Below, in pieces: positions 33,085 to 42,443 of a DNA stretch of 64,000 nucleotides. The notes below the pieces were generated by a model. The model searched no databases. It saw only the letters and a program-made list of their open reading frames with translations, and had not been told where the DNA came from. The first letter of the stretch is position 1. Each line of letters opens with the position of its first letter. The stretch comes from Lachnospiraceae bacterium (GTDB taxonomy: Bacteria > Bacillota > Clostridia > Lachnospirales > Lachnospiraceae), in contig JAFZRY010000023.1 of the NCBI GenBank assembly GCA_017619615.1, forward strand, positions 17,111-81,110, in the 5' to 3' direction. Both the position numbers and the translations under genes were made by a program.

Positions 33085-33883
33085 CTTCTGGATCCGCCTG
33101 CGCAGCGGCATTATCGTGCTGGGCTCCGCTATCCTGTTTTTCTGGTTCGGCGGCATCCCGCTGTTTGCCCTGCTGGCGGTCGTCAGCCTGATCGGGATGT
33201 TTGAACTGTACCAGGCGGTGTCCGTCTGGAAAACGCCCCTGGCCGCGGCCGGGATGATGGCCGGCGCCCTGTTCCTGGAGGCCGTGTACCTGCAGTGGGA
33301 CAGCTGGCTGCTGTTCGTCCTGTTCCTGGGCTTCATCCTGATCCTGGGGACCTACGTGTTCACGTTCCCGCGGTATCAGTTCAGCCAGACCGCGGCCACT
33401 GTTTTCGGGGTTCTGTACGTGCCGGTGATGCTGTCCTACCTCTACCGCATCCGCCGCATGCCGGACGGCTTCGCGCTGATCTGGCTCGTTTTCATCGCCT
33501 CCTGGGGCTGCGACACGCTCGCCTACTGTGCGGGACGCCTGTTCGGACGCCACAAAATGACGCCGGAACTGTCGCCCAAGAAGACCTGGGAAGGCGCGGT
33601 GGGCGGTGTCCTGGGGGCTGCGCTGCTGGGCTTCCTGTACGCGCTGGCGTTCGGCTCGCACCTGCAGTTCCTGGGCAGCCCGCTGCTGGCGACCCCGCTG
33701 CTCTGCGCGGCGGGCAGTATCGTGTCCCAGATCGGCGACCTGGCGGCGTCCGCAGTCAAGCGCAGCGTCGGCGTCAAGGATTACGGCAACCTGATCCCCG
33801 GCCACGGCGGCATCCTGGACCGTTTTGATTCGGTCATCGTCACCGCCCCGCTGGTCTACTATCTGCTGTTATTGGTGAAATAA
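33074..33883 (+). CDS. cdsA: Phosphatidate cytidylyltransferase
   Basis: CdsA makes CDP-diacylglycerol, the precursor of membrane phospholipids. The 269-residue protein has about eight transmembrane helices and the family signature S-P-K-K-T-W-E-G followed by an R-S-V-G-V-K-D-Y-G-N-L-I-P-G-H-G-G-I-L-D-R-F-D-S block with its metal-binding aspartates. It overlaps uppS and its stop is only two bases before the rseP start. In most Firmicutes dxr sits in that place; there is no room for it here. Confidence 0.95.
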   Translation: MDRNFWIRLRSGIIVLGSAILFFWFGGIPLFALLAVVSLIGMFELYQAVSVWKTPLAAAGMMAGALFLEAVYLQWDSWLLFVLFLGFILILGTYVFTFPRYQFSQTAATVFGVLYVPVMLSYLYRIRRMPDGFALIWLVFIASWGCDTLAYCAGRLFGRHKMTPELSPKKTWEGAVGGVLGAALLGFLYALAFGSHLQFLGSPLLATPLLCAAGSIVSQIGDLAASAVKRSVGVKDYGNLIPGHGGILDRFDSVIVTAPLVYYLLLLVK

Positions 33884-33885
33884 TC

Positions 33886-35196
33886 ATGATTCCCGGTATT
33901 ATCGTAGCGATCATCGTTTTCAGTATCCTGGTCCTGTTCCACGAATTCGGCCACTTTATCATGGCAAAGGCCGTGGGCATCGGTGTGACCGAATTCTCGC
34001 TGGGCATGGGCCCGCGCATCTTTTCGTTCGGCAAAGGCGAGACGAAATACTCGCTGAAAGCCCTCCCCTTCGGCGGTTCCTGCGCGATGGTGGGAGAGGA
34101 CGACCCGGATGAGGAGGCGCCGAATTCGTTCGGCGCGAAGCCCGCGTGGGCGCGCTTCCTGGTGGTGTTCGCCGGCCCGGCGTTCAACATCATCCTGGCG
34201 TTCATCGCGTCCCTGTTCCTGCTCGGTTTCGGCGGCGTGAATACGAATGACGTCCATTCCGTGACGGCGGGCAGCTCGGCGCAGAAGGCCGGCATCGAGG
34301 CCTGGAAGGACAAGGTGACGGCCATCGACGGCCATAAGATCACGATGGGCCGCGAACTGATGCTGTACCTGCTGGCGAACCCGCTCGACGGCTCGCCGGT
34401 CACCGTGACCCTGGAACGGGACGGCGTGACCCGCGACGTCACGGTCGACACCCGGATGAGCGGCTACCGCGTGGGCATCAGCTACATGGCCGGCGAAGAG
34501 GCCGCCAAACTCTCGGAAGTGAGCGCGGACAGTCCCGCGGAACAGGCGGGGCTCAAGGCCGGCGACACAGTGACTTCGCTGAACGGCACGCCTATCGCCA
34601 CCGGCACGGCGATGCAGCAGTTCTTCGCGGAGCACCCGCTGGACGGCACGCCGATCGTATTCACCGTTCTCCGGGACGGACAGGAGCTGACGTTCACCAT
34701 GACGCCGGCGCATTACGAGACCTACGACCTGGGCTTTTCGGCCTACTACGTCTATGACAAGTGGGACGGCAACATTTTCCACCTGTTCCGGGAAGGCTTC
34801 CGGGAAGTCCGCTACTGGCTGTCCTACACCTTCTTCTCGCTGAAGATGCTGATAACCGGCAAGGTCGGCGTACGCGACCTGTCCGGCCCCGTGGGCATCG
34901 TCAGCACGATGGGCCAGGCCGTGGAGGCCGGCGTGGAGAGCGGCGGCGTGGGCGACGCGGCCCTGAACGTCCTGACCATGATGGTCCTGCTCAGCGTGAA
35001 CCTGGGCATCATGAACCTGCTGCCCATCCCCGCGCTGGACGGCGGCCGCATCCTGTTCATCCTGTTCGAACTGATCTTCCGCAAGCCGGTGCCCCGCAAG
35101 GCGGAGTCCATCGTGCATTTCATCGGCTTCATCCTGCTGATGGCGCTGATGGCGGTGATCTTGTTCAGCGACGTATTGAAATTCTTCGGAAAATAA
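33886..35196 (+). CDS. rseP: Site-2 membrane protease RseP
   Basis: RseP cuts transmembrane segments, for example of anti-sigma factors and signal peptides. The 436-residue protein has the zinc motif H-E-F-G-H at residues 19-23 in the first helix, two PDZ domains (about 120-190 and 195-280, each with an A-x-x-A-G-I/L core) and the second metal motif N-L-L-P-I-P-A-L-D-G-G near the C-terminal helices. Two PDZ domains are as in the E. coli enzyme, whereas B. subtilis RasP has one. The DUF4367 anti-sigma at 22.9 kb is a conceivable client. The gene is tightly coupled to cdsA. Confidence 0.93.
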   Translation: MIPGIIVAIIVFSILVLFHEFGHFIMAKAVGIGVTEFSLGMGPRIFSFGKGETKYSLKALPFGGSCAMVGEDDPDEEAPNSFGAKPAWARFLVVFAGPAFNIILAFIASLFLLGFGGVNTNDVHSVTAGSSAQKAGIEAWKDKVTAIDGHKITMGRELMLYLLANPLDGSPVTVTLERDGVTRDVTVDTRMSGYRVGISYMAGEEAAKLSEVSADSPAEQAGLKAGDTVTSLNGTPIATGTAMQQFFAEHPLDGTPIVFTVLRDGQELTFTMTPAHYETYDLGFSAYYVYDKWDGNIFHLFREGFREVRYWLSYTFFSLKMLITGKVGVRDLSGPVGIVSTMGQAVEAGVESGGVGDAALNVLTMMVLLSVNLGIMNLLPIPALDGGRILFILFELIFRKPVPRKAESIVHFIGFILLMALMAVILFSDVLKFFGK

Positions 35197-35249
35197 CTGA
35201 GTTTTAAGTAAGCAAGAGAACGTTTTTCAGAAAGCAAAACCGGCATTTT

Positions 35250-36317
35250 ATGGAACGTAAACATACCAGAATCATCCGGATAGGGAGCCGCTGCATCGGC
35301 GGTCCTTATCCCGTTGCCATCCAGTCGATGTGCAATACGAAAACAGAAAACGTCGAAGCCACCGTCGCCCAGATCCTCGCGCTGGAAAAAGCCGGCTGCG
35401 AGATCATCCGGGTCACCGTGCCGACCGCGGAAGCCGCGCGGGCGCTGCCCGCCATCAAAGAGCGGATCCATATTCCGCTGGTGGCGGACATCCATTTTGA
35501 TTATAAACTGGCCATCGCGGCGATGGACGCCGGCGTGGACAAAGTCCGCATCAACCCGGGCAACATCGGCTCAGCCGGGGGCGTGAAGGCCCTGGTGGAG
35601 CGCGCAGCCCGCGATGACATCCCGCTGCGCGTGGGCGTCAACAGCGGTTCGCTGGAGAAGAAATATATCGAAAAGTACGGCGGCGTCACCGCGGAAGGGC
35701 TGGCGGAAAGCGCGCTGGGCCAGGCCGCGATGATCGAAGCCTTCGGGTACGACAAACTGGTCATCAGCATCAAATCCAGCCGCGTGCCGGCGAGCATCCG
35801 GGCGCACGAGATCATCGCGGAGCGCTGCGATTACCCGCTGCACGTGGGCATCACGGAAGCGGGGACCGTGTACAACGGCACCGTCAAATCCGCCGTGGGG
35901 ATCGGCGCCATTTTGTCCCGCGGCATCGGCGACACCATCCGCGTGTCCCTGACCGGCGACCCGGTCGAGGAAGTGCGGGCGGCGAAGCAGATCTTAACGA
36001 GCCTGGGCCTGCGGAAAGAGGGCATTGAAGTCATTTCCTGCCCGACCTGCGGCCGCACGCAGATCGACCTGATCGCGCTGGCGGAGGCCGTAGAGGTCAT
36101 GGCGGCCCGCTACCCGGACAAAAACCTGACCGTCGCGGTGATGGGCTGCGCGGTGAACGGCCCCGGGGAAGCCCGGGAAGCCGACCTGGGCATCGCCGGC
36201 GGCCGCGGCGAAGGACTGTTATTCAGGAAAGGTGAAATACTCCGGAAACTGCCGGAGAACGAGCTTCTGGGGGGGTTGGAAGCGGAAATACAGAATTGGG
36301 AGGATCCGCATGTTTGA
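35250..36317 (+). CDS. ispG: 4-hydroxy-3-methylbut-2-enyl diphosphate synthase
   Basis: IspG (GcpE) is the iron-sulfur enzyme of the sixth step of the MEP isoprenoid pathway. The 355-residue protein shows the family TIM barrel start with P-Y-P-V-A-I-Q-S-M-C-N-T, H-F-D-Y-K-L-A, R-I-N-P-G-N-I-G, S-V-K-type active loop (here I-S-I-K-S-S) and, in the C-terminal ferredoxin-like part, the cluster cysteines in S-C-P-T-C-G-R and G-C-A-V-N-G-P-G-E-A. Its presence implies a complete MEP pathway, yet dxr is missing from this cluster. It overlaps polC by eight bases. Confidence 0.95.
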   Translation: MERKHTRIIRIGSRCIGGPYPVAIQSMCNTKTENVEATVAQILALEKAGCEIIRVTVPTAEAARALPAIKERIHIPLVADIHFDYKLAIAAMDAGVDKVRINPGNIGSAGGVKALVERAARDDIPLRVGVNSGSLEKKYIEKYGGVTAEGLAESALGQAAMIEAFGYDKLVISIKSSRVPASIRAHEIIAERCDYPLHVGITEAGTVYNGTVKSAVGIGAILSRGIGDTIRVSLTGDPVEEVRAAKQILTSLGLRKEGIEVISCPTCGRTQIDLIALAEAVEVMAARYPDKNLTVAVMGCAVNGPGEAREADLGIAGGRGEGLLFRKGEILRKLPENELLGGLEAEIQNWEDPHV

Positions 36318-39300
36318 CACGTCACAAATGAAACCCCTCTTGGAAGCGATCCCGGACCTCATGACGACGGAAGCCGTCCTGGACCGCGCGGATCAGATCT
36401 ACATTGAAAAAATGCTGATGCCCCGCACGCGGGACCGGCTGAAGATCTATCTGCACGCGCCGTTCATCATTCCCAAGCGGGACATCCTGGCGCTGGAAGC
36501 CGCCATCAAAAAGCAGTACTTCAAAAACAAAAACGTCCGCGTCCAGATCATCGAGCGCTTCCACCTGGAAGGCATGACCGTGCAGGAAGCGTACGAAGCC
36601 TACAAAGACAGTATCCTGCTGGAACTCAAATCCGTCCAGCTGTACGAATACAACCTGCTCCGCCGCGCCTCGCTGGACTTTTCCAGTGAGGACCTTATCA
36701 TGCTCGAAGTGCCGGATCTGTCCGTGCTGGCCGCCCGCAGCGGCGACCTGTCGGACTACCTGAAGCGGATCTTCCGCGACCGTCTGGGCTTCCCCGTGAA
36801 CGTGCGCATGAAATTCAGCGGCGCGCGCGGAAAGAAGACCGCGGCGGACAGCCCGGACGATTCCCTGGTCCTCTCGATCCTGGACCAGGCCATCCGCGCG
36901 GAACAGAGCGCCGAGCCGCAGCCCGAAAAGAAGGCGCCGGCCCGCCCTTACACGCCCAAGCGCGCCCTGCTCTCGCAGGAAGGCAGCTGGGGCCGCGACT
37001 TTGACGGCGACCCGATCCCCCTCTCCGAGATCCAAAGCGAGATGGGCGAAGTCACCGTTCGCGGCGAAGTCCTCTCCGTGGAAAAGCGGCCGCTGCGTAA
37101 CGGCAACACGCTGTTTTCCTTTGTGGTCACCGACTTTACGGACTCCATCCGCGCCAAAGTCTTCGGGAAACCGCACGAAGAAGGACAGCTGGACAGTATC
37201 CTGAAGGAAGGCAACTTCCTGCGCCTGCGCGCGGTCGCCCTGTTCGACCAGTACGACGGCGAAGTGGTCCTGTCCTCCGTCAGCGGCATCAAGCCGGACC
37301 AGAACATGAAAATGACCCGGACCGACAAAGCCCCGGTCAAGCGCGTGGAGCTCCACGCCCACACGCAGATGAGCGAGATGGACGGCCTGACCCACACGGA
37401 CGAGTTCGTCAAGCGCGCCGCCGCCTGGGGCCACAAGGCCGTCGCCATCACGGACCACGGCGTCGTGCAGTCCTTCCCGGACGCCATGCACGCCGCGCAG
37501 GACCTGAAGAAAAAGGGCAAGGATATCAAGATCATCTACGGCTGCGAAGGCTACCTGGTGGACGATACGCCGGGCATGACGGCGGAGGAGATCAAGAAAG
37601 CGCCGTCGTACCACATCATCATTCTGGCGAAGAACGACGTGGGCCGCGTCAACCTGTACCGCCTGGTCTCCGAATCGCACCTGCACTATTTCCAGCGGCG
37701 CCCGCGCATCCCGCGCAGCCTGCTGACCGAATGCCGCGAAGGCCTTATCCTGGGCTCCGCCTGCGAAGCGGGCGAACTGTACCGCGCCCTGCTCCGGGAC
37801 GCGCCGGAGGAGGAACTGCAGCGCATCGTCAATTTTTACGACTACCTGGAAGTCCAGCCGCTGGGCAACAACGCCTACCTGACCCGCACGGGCCGGGACG
37901 GAAAAATCTACACGCAGGAGGACCTGCAGAACTTCGTGCGCCGCATCCTTGAACTCGGCGAACAATACGCGAAGCCAGTCGTCGCCACCTGCGACGTCCA
38001 CTTCCTGGACCCGGAGGACGAGATCTACCGCCGCATCCTGCAGGCGGGCCAGGATTACGCGGACGCGGACTTCCAGCCGCCGCTGTACTTCCGCACCACG
38101 GAGGAGATGTTGGCGGAATTCGATTTCCTGGACTACAACACCGCGAAGCAGATCGTCATCGACAATCCCAACATGATCGCGGACCTGTGCGAAGCCATCT
38201 CCCCGGTGCGGCCGGACAAGTGCCCGCCGCAGATCCCCGGCTCCGAGGAGGAACTGGAGAAGATGTGCTACGATCGCGCGCACGAAATGTACGGCGACCG
38301 CCTGCCCGTCATCGTGGAGGAACGGCTCTCCAAAGAACTGACATCCATCATCGGCAACGGCTACGCGGTCATGTACATCATCGCGCAGCGGCTCGTGAAA
38401 AAGTCGAACGACGAAGGCTACCTGGTGGGGTCCCGGGGCTCCGTGGGCTCCTCGCTGGTCGCCACGTTCAGCGGCATTTCCGAAGTGAACCCGCTGCCGC
38501 CGCACTACCGCTGCCCGCAGTGCCGCCACAGCATTTTCGATAACGAAGAGACCCGCAGAAACGCGGGCGGCGCCGGCGTGGACATGGCGCCGATGAACTG
38601 CCCGGTCTGCGGCGCGCCGATGATCCGCGACGGCTACGATATCCCGTTCGAGACTTTCCTGGGCTTCAAGGGCGACAAGGAGCCGGACATCGACCTGAAC
38701 TTCTCCGGCGAATACCAGGCCAAGGCCCACGAATACACGGAAGTGCTGTTCGGCAAGGGCTGCACGTTCAAGGCGGGCACCATCACGGGCCTGGCGGAGA
38801 AGACCGCGTTCGGCTTCGTGAAGCATTATTTCGAAGATAAAGGCGACCACAAGCGCCGCTGCGAGATCGAGCGCATCGCGAAGGGCCTGGAGGGCACGCG
38901 CCGCTCCACGGGCCAGCATCCCGGCGGGATCGTCGTGATGCCGCGCGGGGAGAACATCTACTCCTTCACGCCGATCCAGTACCCGGCCAACAAGGAGAAG
39001 AGCGGCATCATCACCACCCACTTCGACTACCACTCGATCGACCACAACCTGCTCAAACTCGACATCCTGGGCCACGACGACCCGACCATGATCCGCCGTC
39101 TGGGCGACCTGACCGGCCTGACCATGACGGAGATTCCGATCAACGACGCGCAGGTCCTGGCCCTGTTCAACAGCTGCGACCCGCTGGGCGTGACGCCCGA
39201 GGACCTGGGCGGCTGCGCGTTCGGCACGCTGGGCGTCCCGGAATTCGGCACGGACTTCGCCATGGGTATCCTGAAGGACGCGAAGCCGCAGTCGGTGGCC

Positions 39301-40140
39301 GACCTGGTACGCATCGCCGGCATCGCGCACGGCACGGACGTCTGGAAAGGCAACGTGCAGGACCTGATCGTGAACCAAACGGCCACGCTGAAGGAATCCA
39401 TCTGCACCCGCGACGACATTATGCTCTACCTGATCGGCCAGGGCATGGACCCCGCGCAGTCCTTCAAGATCATGGAAAGCGTCCGCAAAGGCAAAGTCGC
39501 CAAAGGCGCGGAAAGCAACTGGCCTCAGTGGCGCAAAGACATGGAAGAGCACGGCGTGCCGGACTGGTACCTCGGCTCCGCGGAGAAGATCCAGTACATG
39601 TTCCCGAAGGCGCACGCGGCCGCGTACGTGATGATGGCGCTGCGCGTGGCGTACTGCAAGCTGTACTATCCGCTTGAGTATTACACCGCGTATTTCAGTA
39701 TCCGCGCGGACGGCTTCGATTACGAGATGATGGCCCGCGGCCGCGATATCATGGCCCGCAACCTCGCCATGCTCCGCAAGAACCGCGACCGCCTGTCCGA
39801 CACCGAACTGCGCACGCTGCGCGACATGCGGCTGGTGGAAGAGATGTACGCGCGCGGCATAGAATTCATGCCCATCGACGTGTACAAAGCCAAGGCGGAC
39901 CGCTTCCAGATCATCGACGGGAAGATCATGCCGTCCTTCAACAGCATCGCCGGCCTGGGTCTGTCCGCCGCGCAGAGCCTCGAAGAGGCCGCCGCGCAGG
40001 GCCGCTTCCTGTCCCGCGAAGACCTGATCCAGCGCTCGAAGATCAACTCCACGCTGGCGGAAAACATGGCGCGCATGGGCATCCTGGGCGACATGGCCGA
40101 GAGCAACCAGCTGTCCCTGACGGACATCGTGTTAGAGTAA
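36310..40140 (+). CDS. polC: DNA polymerase III PolC, exonuclease domain missing
   Basis: PolC is the replicative polymerase of low-GC Gram-positives. This one has 1276 residues, about 160 fewer than usual. In order I see an N-terminal helical domain (1-200), an OB fold (about 245-330), the PHP domain (about 345-600), a four-cysteine zinc module in the Y-R-C-P-Q-C region, the palm with D793-I-D795 in P-D-I-D-L-N-F-S-G-E-Y, fingers and the C-terminal helix-hairpin domain. In other PolC proteins a DnaQ-like 3'-5' exonuclease sits inside the PHP domain after a V-D-D motif; here V-D-D (417-419) is followed after 14 residues by Y-H (434-435), resuming the PHP. All PHP metal ligands remain: H349, H351, D382, H383, E413, H435, C485, D562, H564. 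ATG 36310 follows GGGAGGATCC. The frame is open throughout. Confidence 0.95.
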   Translation: MFDTSQMKPLLEAIPDLMTTEAVLDRADQIYIEKMLMPRTRDRLKIYLHAPFIIPKRDILALEAAIKKQYFKNKNVRVQIIERFHLEGMTVQEAYEAYKDSILLELKSVQLYEYNLLRRASLDFSSEDLIMLEVPDLSVLAARSGDLSDYLKRIFRDRLGFPVNVRMKFSGARGKKTAADSPDDSLVLSILDQAIRAEQSAEPQPEKKAPARPYTPKRALLSQEGSWGRDFDGDPIPLSEIQSEMGEVTVRGEVLSVEKRPLRNGNTLFSFVVTDFTDSIRAKVFGKPHEEGQLDSILKEGNFLRLRAVALFDQYDGEVVLSSVSGIKPDQNMKMTRTDKAPVKRVELHAHTQMSEMDGLTHTDEFVKRAAAWGHKAVAITDHGVVQSFPDAMHAAQDLKKKGKDIKIIYGCEGYLVDDTPGMTAEEIKKAPSYHIIILAKNDVGRVNLYRLVSESHLHYFQRRPRIPRSLLTECREGLILGSACEAGELYRALLRDAPEEELQRIVNFYDYLEVQPLGNNAYLTRTGRDGKIYTQEDLQNFVRRILELGEQYAKPVVATCDVHFLDPEDEIYRRILQAGQDYADADFQPPLYFRTTEEMLAEFDFLDYNTAKQIVIDNPNMIADLCEAISPVRPDKCPPQIPGSEEELEKMCYDRAHEMYGDRLPVIVEERLSKELTSIIGNGYAVMYIIAQRLVKKSNDEGYLVGSRGSVGSSLVATFSGISEVNPLPPHYRCPQCRHSIFDNEETRRNAGGAGVDMAPMNCPVCGAPMIRDGYDIPFETFLGFKGDKEPDIDLNFSGEYQAKAHEYTEVLFGKGCTFKAGTITGLAEKTAFGFVKHYFEDKGDHKRRCEIERIAKGLEGTRRSTGQHPGGIVVMPRGENIYSFTPIQYPANKEKSGIITTHFDYHSIDHNLLKLDILGHDDPTMIRRLGDLTGLTMTEIPINDAQVLALFNSCDPLGVTPEDLGGCAFGTLGVPEFGTDFAMGILKDAKPQSVADLVRIAGIAHGTDVWKGNVQDLIVNQTATLKESICTRDDIMLYLIGQGMDPAQSFKIMESVRKGKVAKGAESNWPQWRKDMEEHGVPDWYLGSAEKIQYMFPKAHAAAYVMMALRVAYCKLYYPLEYYTAYFSIRADGFDYEMMARGRDIMARNLAMLRKNRDRLSDTELRTLRDMRLVEEMYARGIEFMPIDVYKAKADRFQIIDGKIMPSFNSIAGLGLSAAQSLEEAAAQGRFLSREDLIQRSKINSTLAENMARMGILGDMAESNQLSLTDIVLE

Positions 40141-40167
40141 TCCAGTAAAGAAAAAGGAGGCATAACC

Positions 40168-40515
40168 ATGATCAGAAAACGGATCGGACGAATTATCGGA
40201 ATCGTATTGGGCCTTTTGATCCTGTACCTTGTGCTGTGCACGTTCAACGTTTTCCCGATCACGCGGGCCCAGGTGCAGCCGTTCGTCGTGACGCCTTCCG
40301 GCCGGACTTATCTGGTCGTGAACGACGCGCAGCCGGTGGAGGACGTCCTGATCCGGACCCTCCTGATGACGGAGGAGATCGATGCCGGACAGCAGGAGAG
40401 CATGGACGCTTTCCGGGGATACCGCTTCTACCGCGCCCGCTTCACGTCGGACGACCGGTTCATTTACGCGGTGACGCCGGAAGGAAAGATCAGAAAATGC
40501 GAGGCCCGCGATTAG
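40168..40515 (+). CDS. Small membrane protein after polC
   Basis: The 115-residue product has an arginine-rich start, one transmembrane helix (about 9-27) and a mostly stranded outside domain of about 85 residues including F-V-V-T-P-S-G-R-T-Y-L-V-V and F-I-Y-A-V-T-P-E-G-K. No family is recognised. A strong AAAAAGGAGG lies ahead. It is placed 27 bases after polC and 27 before the GH13 gene, so it may be read through from the operon. Confidence 0.65.
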   Translation: MIRKRIGRIIGIVLGLLILYLVLCTFNVFPITRAQVQPFVVTPSGRTYLVVNDAQPVEDVLIRTLLMTEEIDAGQQESMDAFRGYRFYRARFTSDDRFIYAVTPEGKIRKCEARD

Positions 40516-40542
40516 CGCGGCCGCGGGATGACAGGAGGACAC

Positions 40543-42375
40543 ATGCTGACCCTTGACAGTACGATAGGCGAATTATACCGCAGCCCCATCGGGCACGACC
40601 TGGCGGACCGGATCCTGCTGCAGCTCGGCCTGCCGCAGAGCACGCTGACCAACCCGCTGGTCTCGCACATGAAGATCCGTTCCGCGTCCAAACTGGTGCC
40701 CGGAAAGCTCGACCCCGCGCTGTTCGACGCGATCCTGAACCTGGTGAACCGCGAGCCGGAGAACGTGCCCGCGTCCGCCGCGCCGGTCAAGCCCGCGTGG
40801 TGGAAGGAAGCGGTGTTTTACCAGATCTACCCGCGCAGTTTCTGCGATTCCAACGGCGACGGGATCGGGGACATCCCCGGCATCCTTTCGCGCCTGGATT
40901 ATCTGAAGGACCTCGGCGTCGACGCGCTGTGGCTCTCTCCGGTCTACGATTCACCGAACGACGACAACGGCTACGACATCCGCGATTACCGGGCGATCAT
41001 GAAGGAATTCGGCACCATGGAGGACTTCGACCGCCTGCTCGCCGAAGTGCACGCCCGCGGCATGCGCCTGATCATGGACCTCGTTATCAACCACACCTCG
41101 GACGAGCACCCCTGGTTTCAGGAAGCGCTCGCGGACCCGGCCTCGCCCCGCCGCGGCTATTATTTCCTGCGGCCCGGCACGCCGGATGCCTTGCCCAACA
41201 ACTGGGGCAGCTTTTTCTCCGGCCCCGCCTGGCGCTATTTCCCGGAGCAGCAGCTCTGGGGCCTGCACCTGTTCTCGAAGAAGCAGATGGACCTGAACTG
41301 GGAGAACGATGCGCTGCGGCAGGAAGTGCTGGAGATGATCCGCTGGTGGCTGGAAAAAGGCGTCGACGGTTTCCGCATGGACGTCATCAACTACATCTCC
41401 AAGGATCCGGGCCTGCCGGACGGCGATCCCACCGTCACGGAGCTGATCGGCATCAGCGGGATGGAGCACTATGTCTACGGCCCGCGCCTGCACGAGTTCC
41501 TGCAGCAGATCCGCCGCGAGGCGTTCGAGCCGTACGGGGCTTTCTCCGTGGGCGAGGGCCCCGGCCTGGGCATGAACATGAGCCGCATGGTCACGGCGGA
41601 AGAGCGCCGCGAACTGGACATGGTCTTTTCCTTCGATCATCTGGAAACGCCCGGACACGGCCGCCTGGAAGATTATGAATACGACCTGAACTATTACCGC
41701 GACCACATCCTGCAATGGATCCGCGGCTACGGCAATAACTGCCGCATCGCGCTGTTCTTCAACAACCACGACAATCCGCGCATGGTCAGCAAAGTCAGCC
41801 GCGACAGGTCGCTGCACCCGCACATCGCCAAACTCCTGGCCGTCCTGCAGCTCACGCTGCCGGGCACGCCGTTTATTTACCAGGGCGATGAAATGGGCCT
41901 CTCCAACTATCATTTCACGAACCTGGACCAAATCACGGATGTGGAGGCGAAAGGCTTCGTCGCCGAAAACCGCGGCAAACGCAGCGACGCCGACCTCCTG
42001 CACGTCCTCAACGCCGGCAGCCGCGAACACGCCCGCATCCTCCTCCCCGGCGGCGGGCAGCTCCCGCCCTGGCACGCCGGCGTGACCCAGCAGACCCCGG
42101 ACAAAGACGTGGAAGAGTCTTACCGCTTCCTCCTGAAGCTCCGCCGCGAAAGCAAAGTCTTCCCCTACGGGACGTTTGAGCTGATCAGCGACAAAAAGAA
42201 CGCCTTCGTCTACCGCCGCACACTGAATGGCAAGAGCTATGTCATCGAATGCAACCTCGCCGCCGAGCCGCGCAAACCTCTGTACAAGTCGAAAAAGGCT
42301 CGCCTGATCTTCGACTCCCAGCCTCTCCACACCGGAGAACTCGGGCCGTACCACGCGCAGATCTGGGAAGAATAG
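40543..42375 (+). CDS. GH13 alpha-glucosidase with N-terminal helical domain
   Basis: This 610-residue cytoplasmic enzyme hydrolyses alpha-glucosidic bonds in oligosaccharides. The barrel starts near residue 85 with V-F-Y-Q-I-Y-P-R-S-F, a D-S-N-G-D-G-I-G-D calcium loop, D-L-V-I-N-H-T-S-D-E-H, G-F-R-M-D-V-I-N with the nucleophile Asp, V-G-E-G-P-G with the acid/base Glu and N-N-H-D-N-P with the third carboxylate, as in oligo-1,6-glucosidase and trehalose-6-phosphate hydrolase. Ahead of it about 70 residues form a helical domain (T-I-G-E-L-Y-R-S-P-I-G) of the kind found on several clostridial glycosidases. ATG 40543 is chosen because AGGAGG lies between it and the earlier ATG. Confidence 0.9.
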   Translation: MLTLDSTIGELYRSPIGHDLADRILLQLGLPQSTLTNPLVSHMKIRSASKLVPGKLDPALFDAILNLVNREPENVPASAAPVKPAWWKEAVFYQIYPRSFCDSNGDGIGDIPGILSRLDYLKDLGVDALWLSPVYDSPNDDNGYDIRDYRAIMKEFGTMEDFDRLLAEVHARGMRLIMDLVINHTSDEHPWFQEALADPASPRRGYYFLRPGTPDALPNNWGSFFSGPAWRYFPEQQLWGLHLFSKKQMDLNWENDALRQEVLEMIRWWLEKGVDGFRMDVINYISKDPGLPDGDPTVTELIGISGMEHYVYGPRLHEFLQQIRREAFEPYGAFSVGEGPGLGMNMSRMVTAEERRELDMVFSFDHLETPGHGRLEDYEYDLNYYRDHILQWIRGYGNNCRIALFFNNHDNPRMVSKVSRDRSLHPHIAKLLAVLQLTLPGTPFIYQGDEMGLSNYHFTNLDQITDVEAKGFVAENRGKRSDADLLHVLNAGSREHARILLPGGGQLPPWHAGVTQQTPDKDVEESYRFLLKLRRESKVFPYGTFELISDKKNAFVYRRTLNGKSYVIECNLAAEPRKPLYKSKKARLIFDSQPLHTGELGPYHAQIWEE

Positions 42376-42390
42376 AGCGAAAAAACCACC

Positions 42391-42420
42391 AAAAAACCGC
42401 CGGTCACCCGGCGGTTTTTT
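42391..42420. terminator. Bidirectional terminator between GH13 and HU genes
   Basis: CCGCCGG (42397-42403) and CCGGCGG (42408-42414) with A6 and T6 flanks form a symmetric hairpin usable in both directions. Confidence 0.85.
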
Positions 42421-42443
42421 GTACAGCATTGTATGGGCAGCGA

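Noticed and set aside
36322-39615. A 1097-codon open frame antisense to polC
   Set aside because: Same reasoning: long antisense frames are common opposite GC-rich genes with strong third-position bias; no motif is visible and polC is certain.
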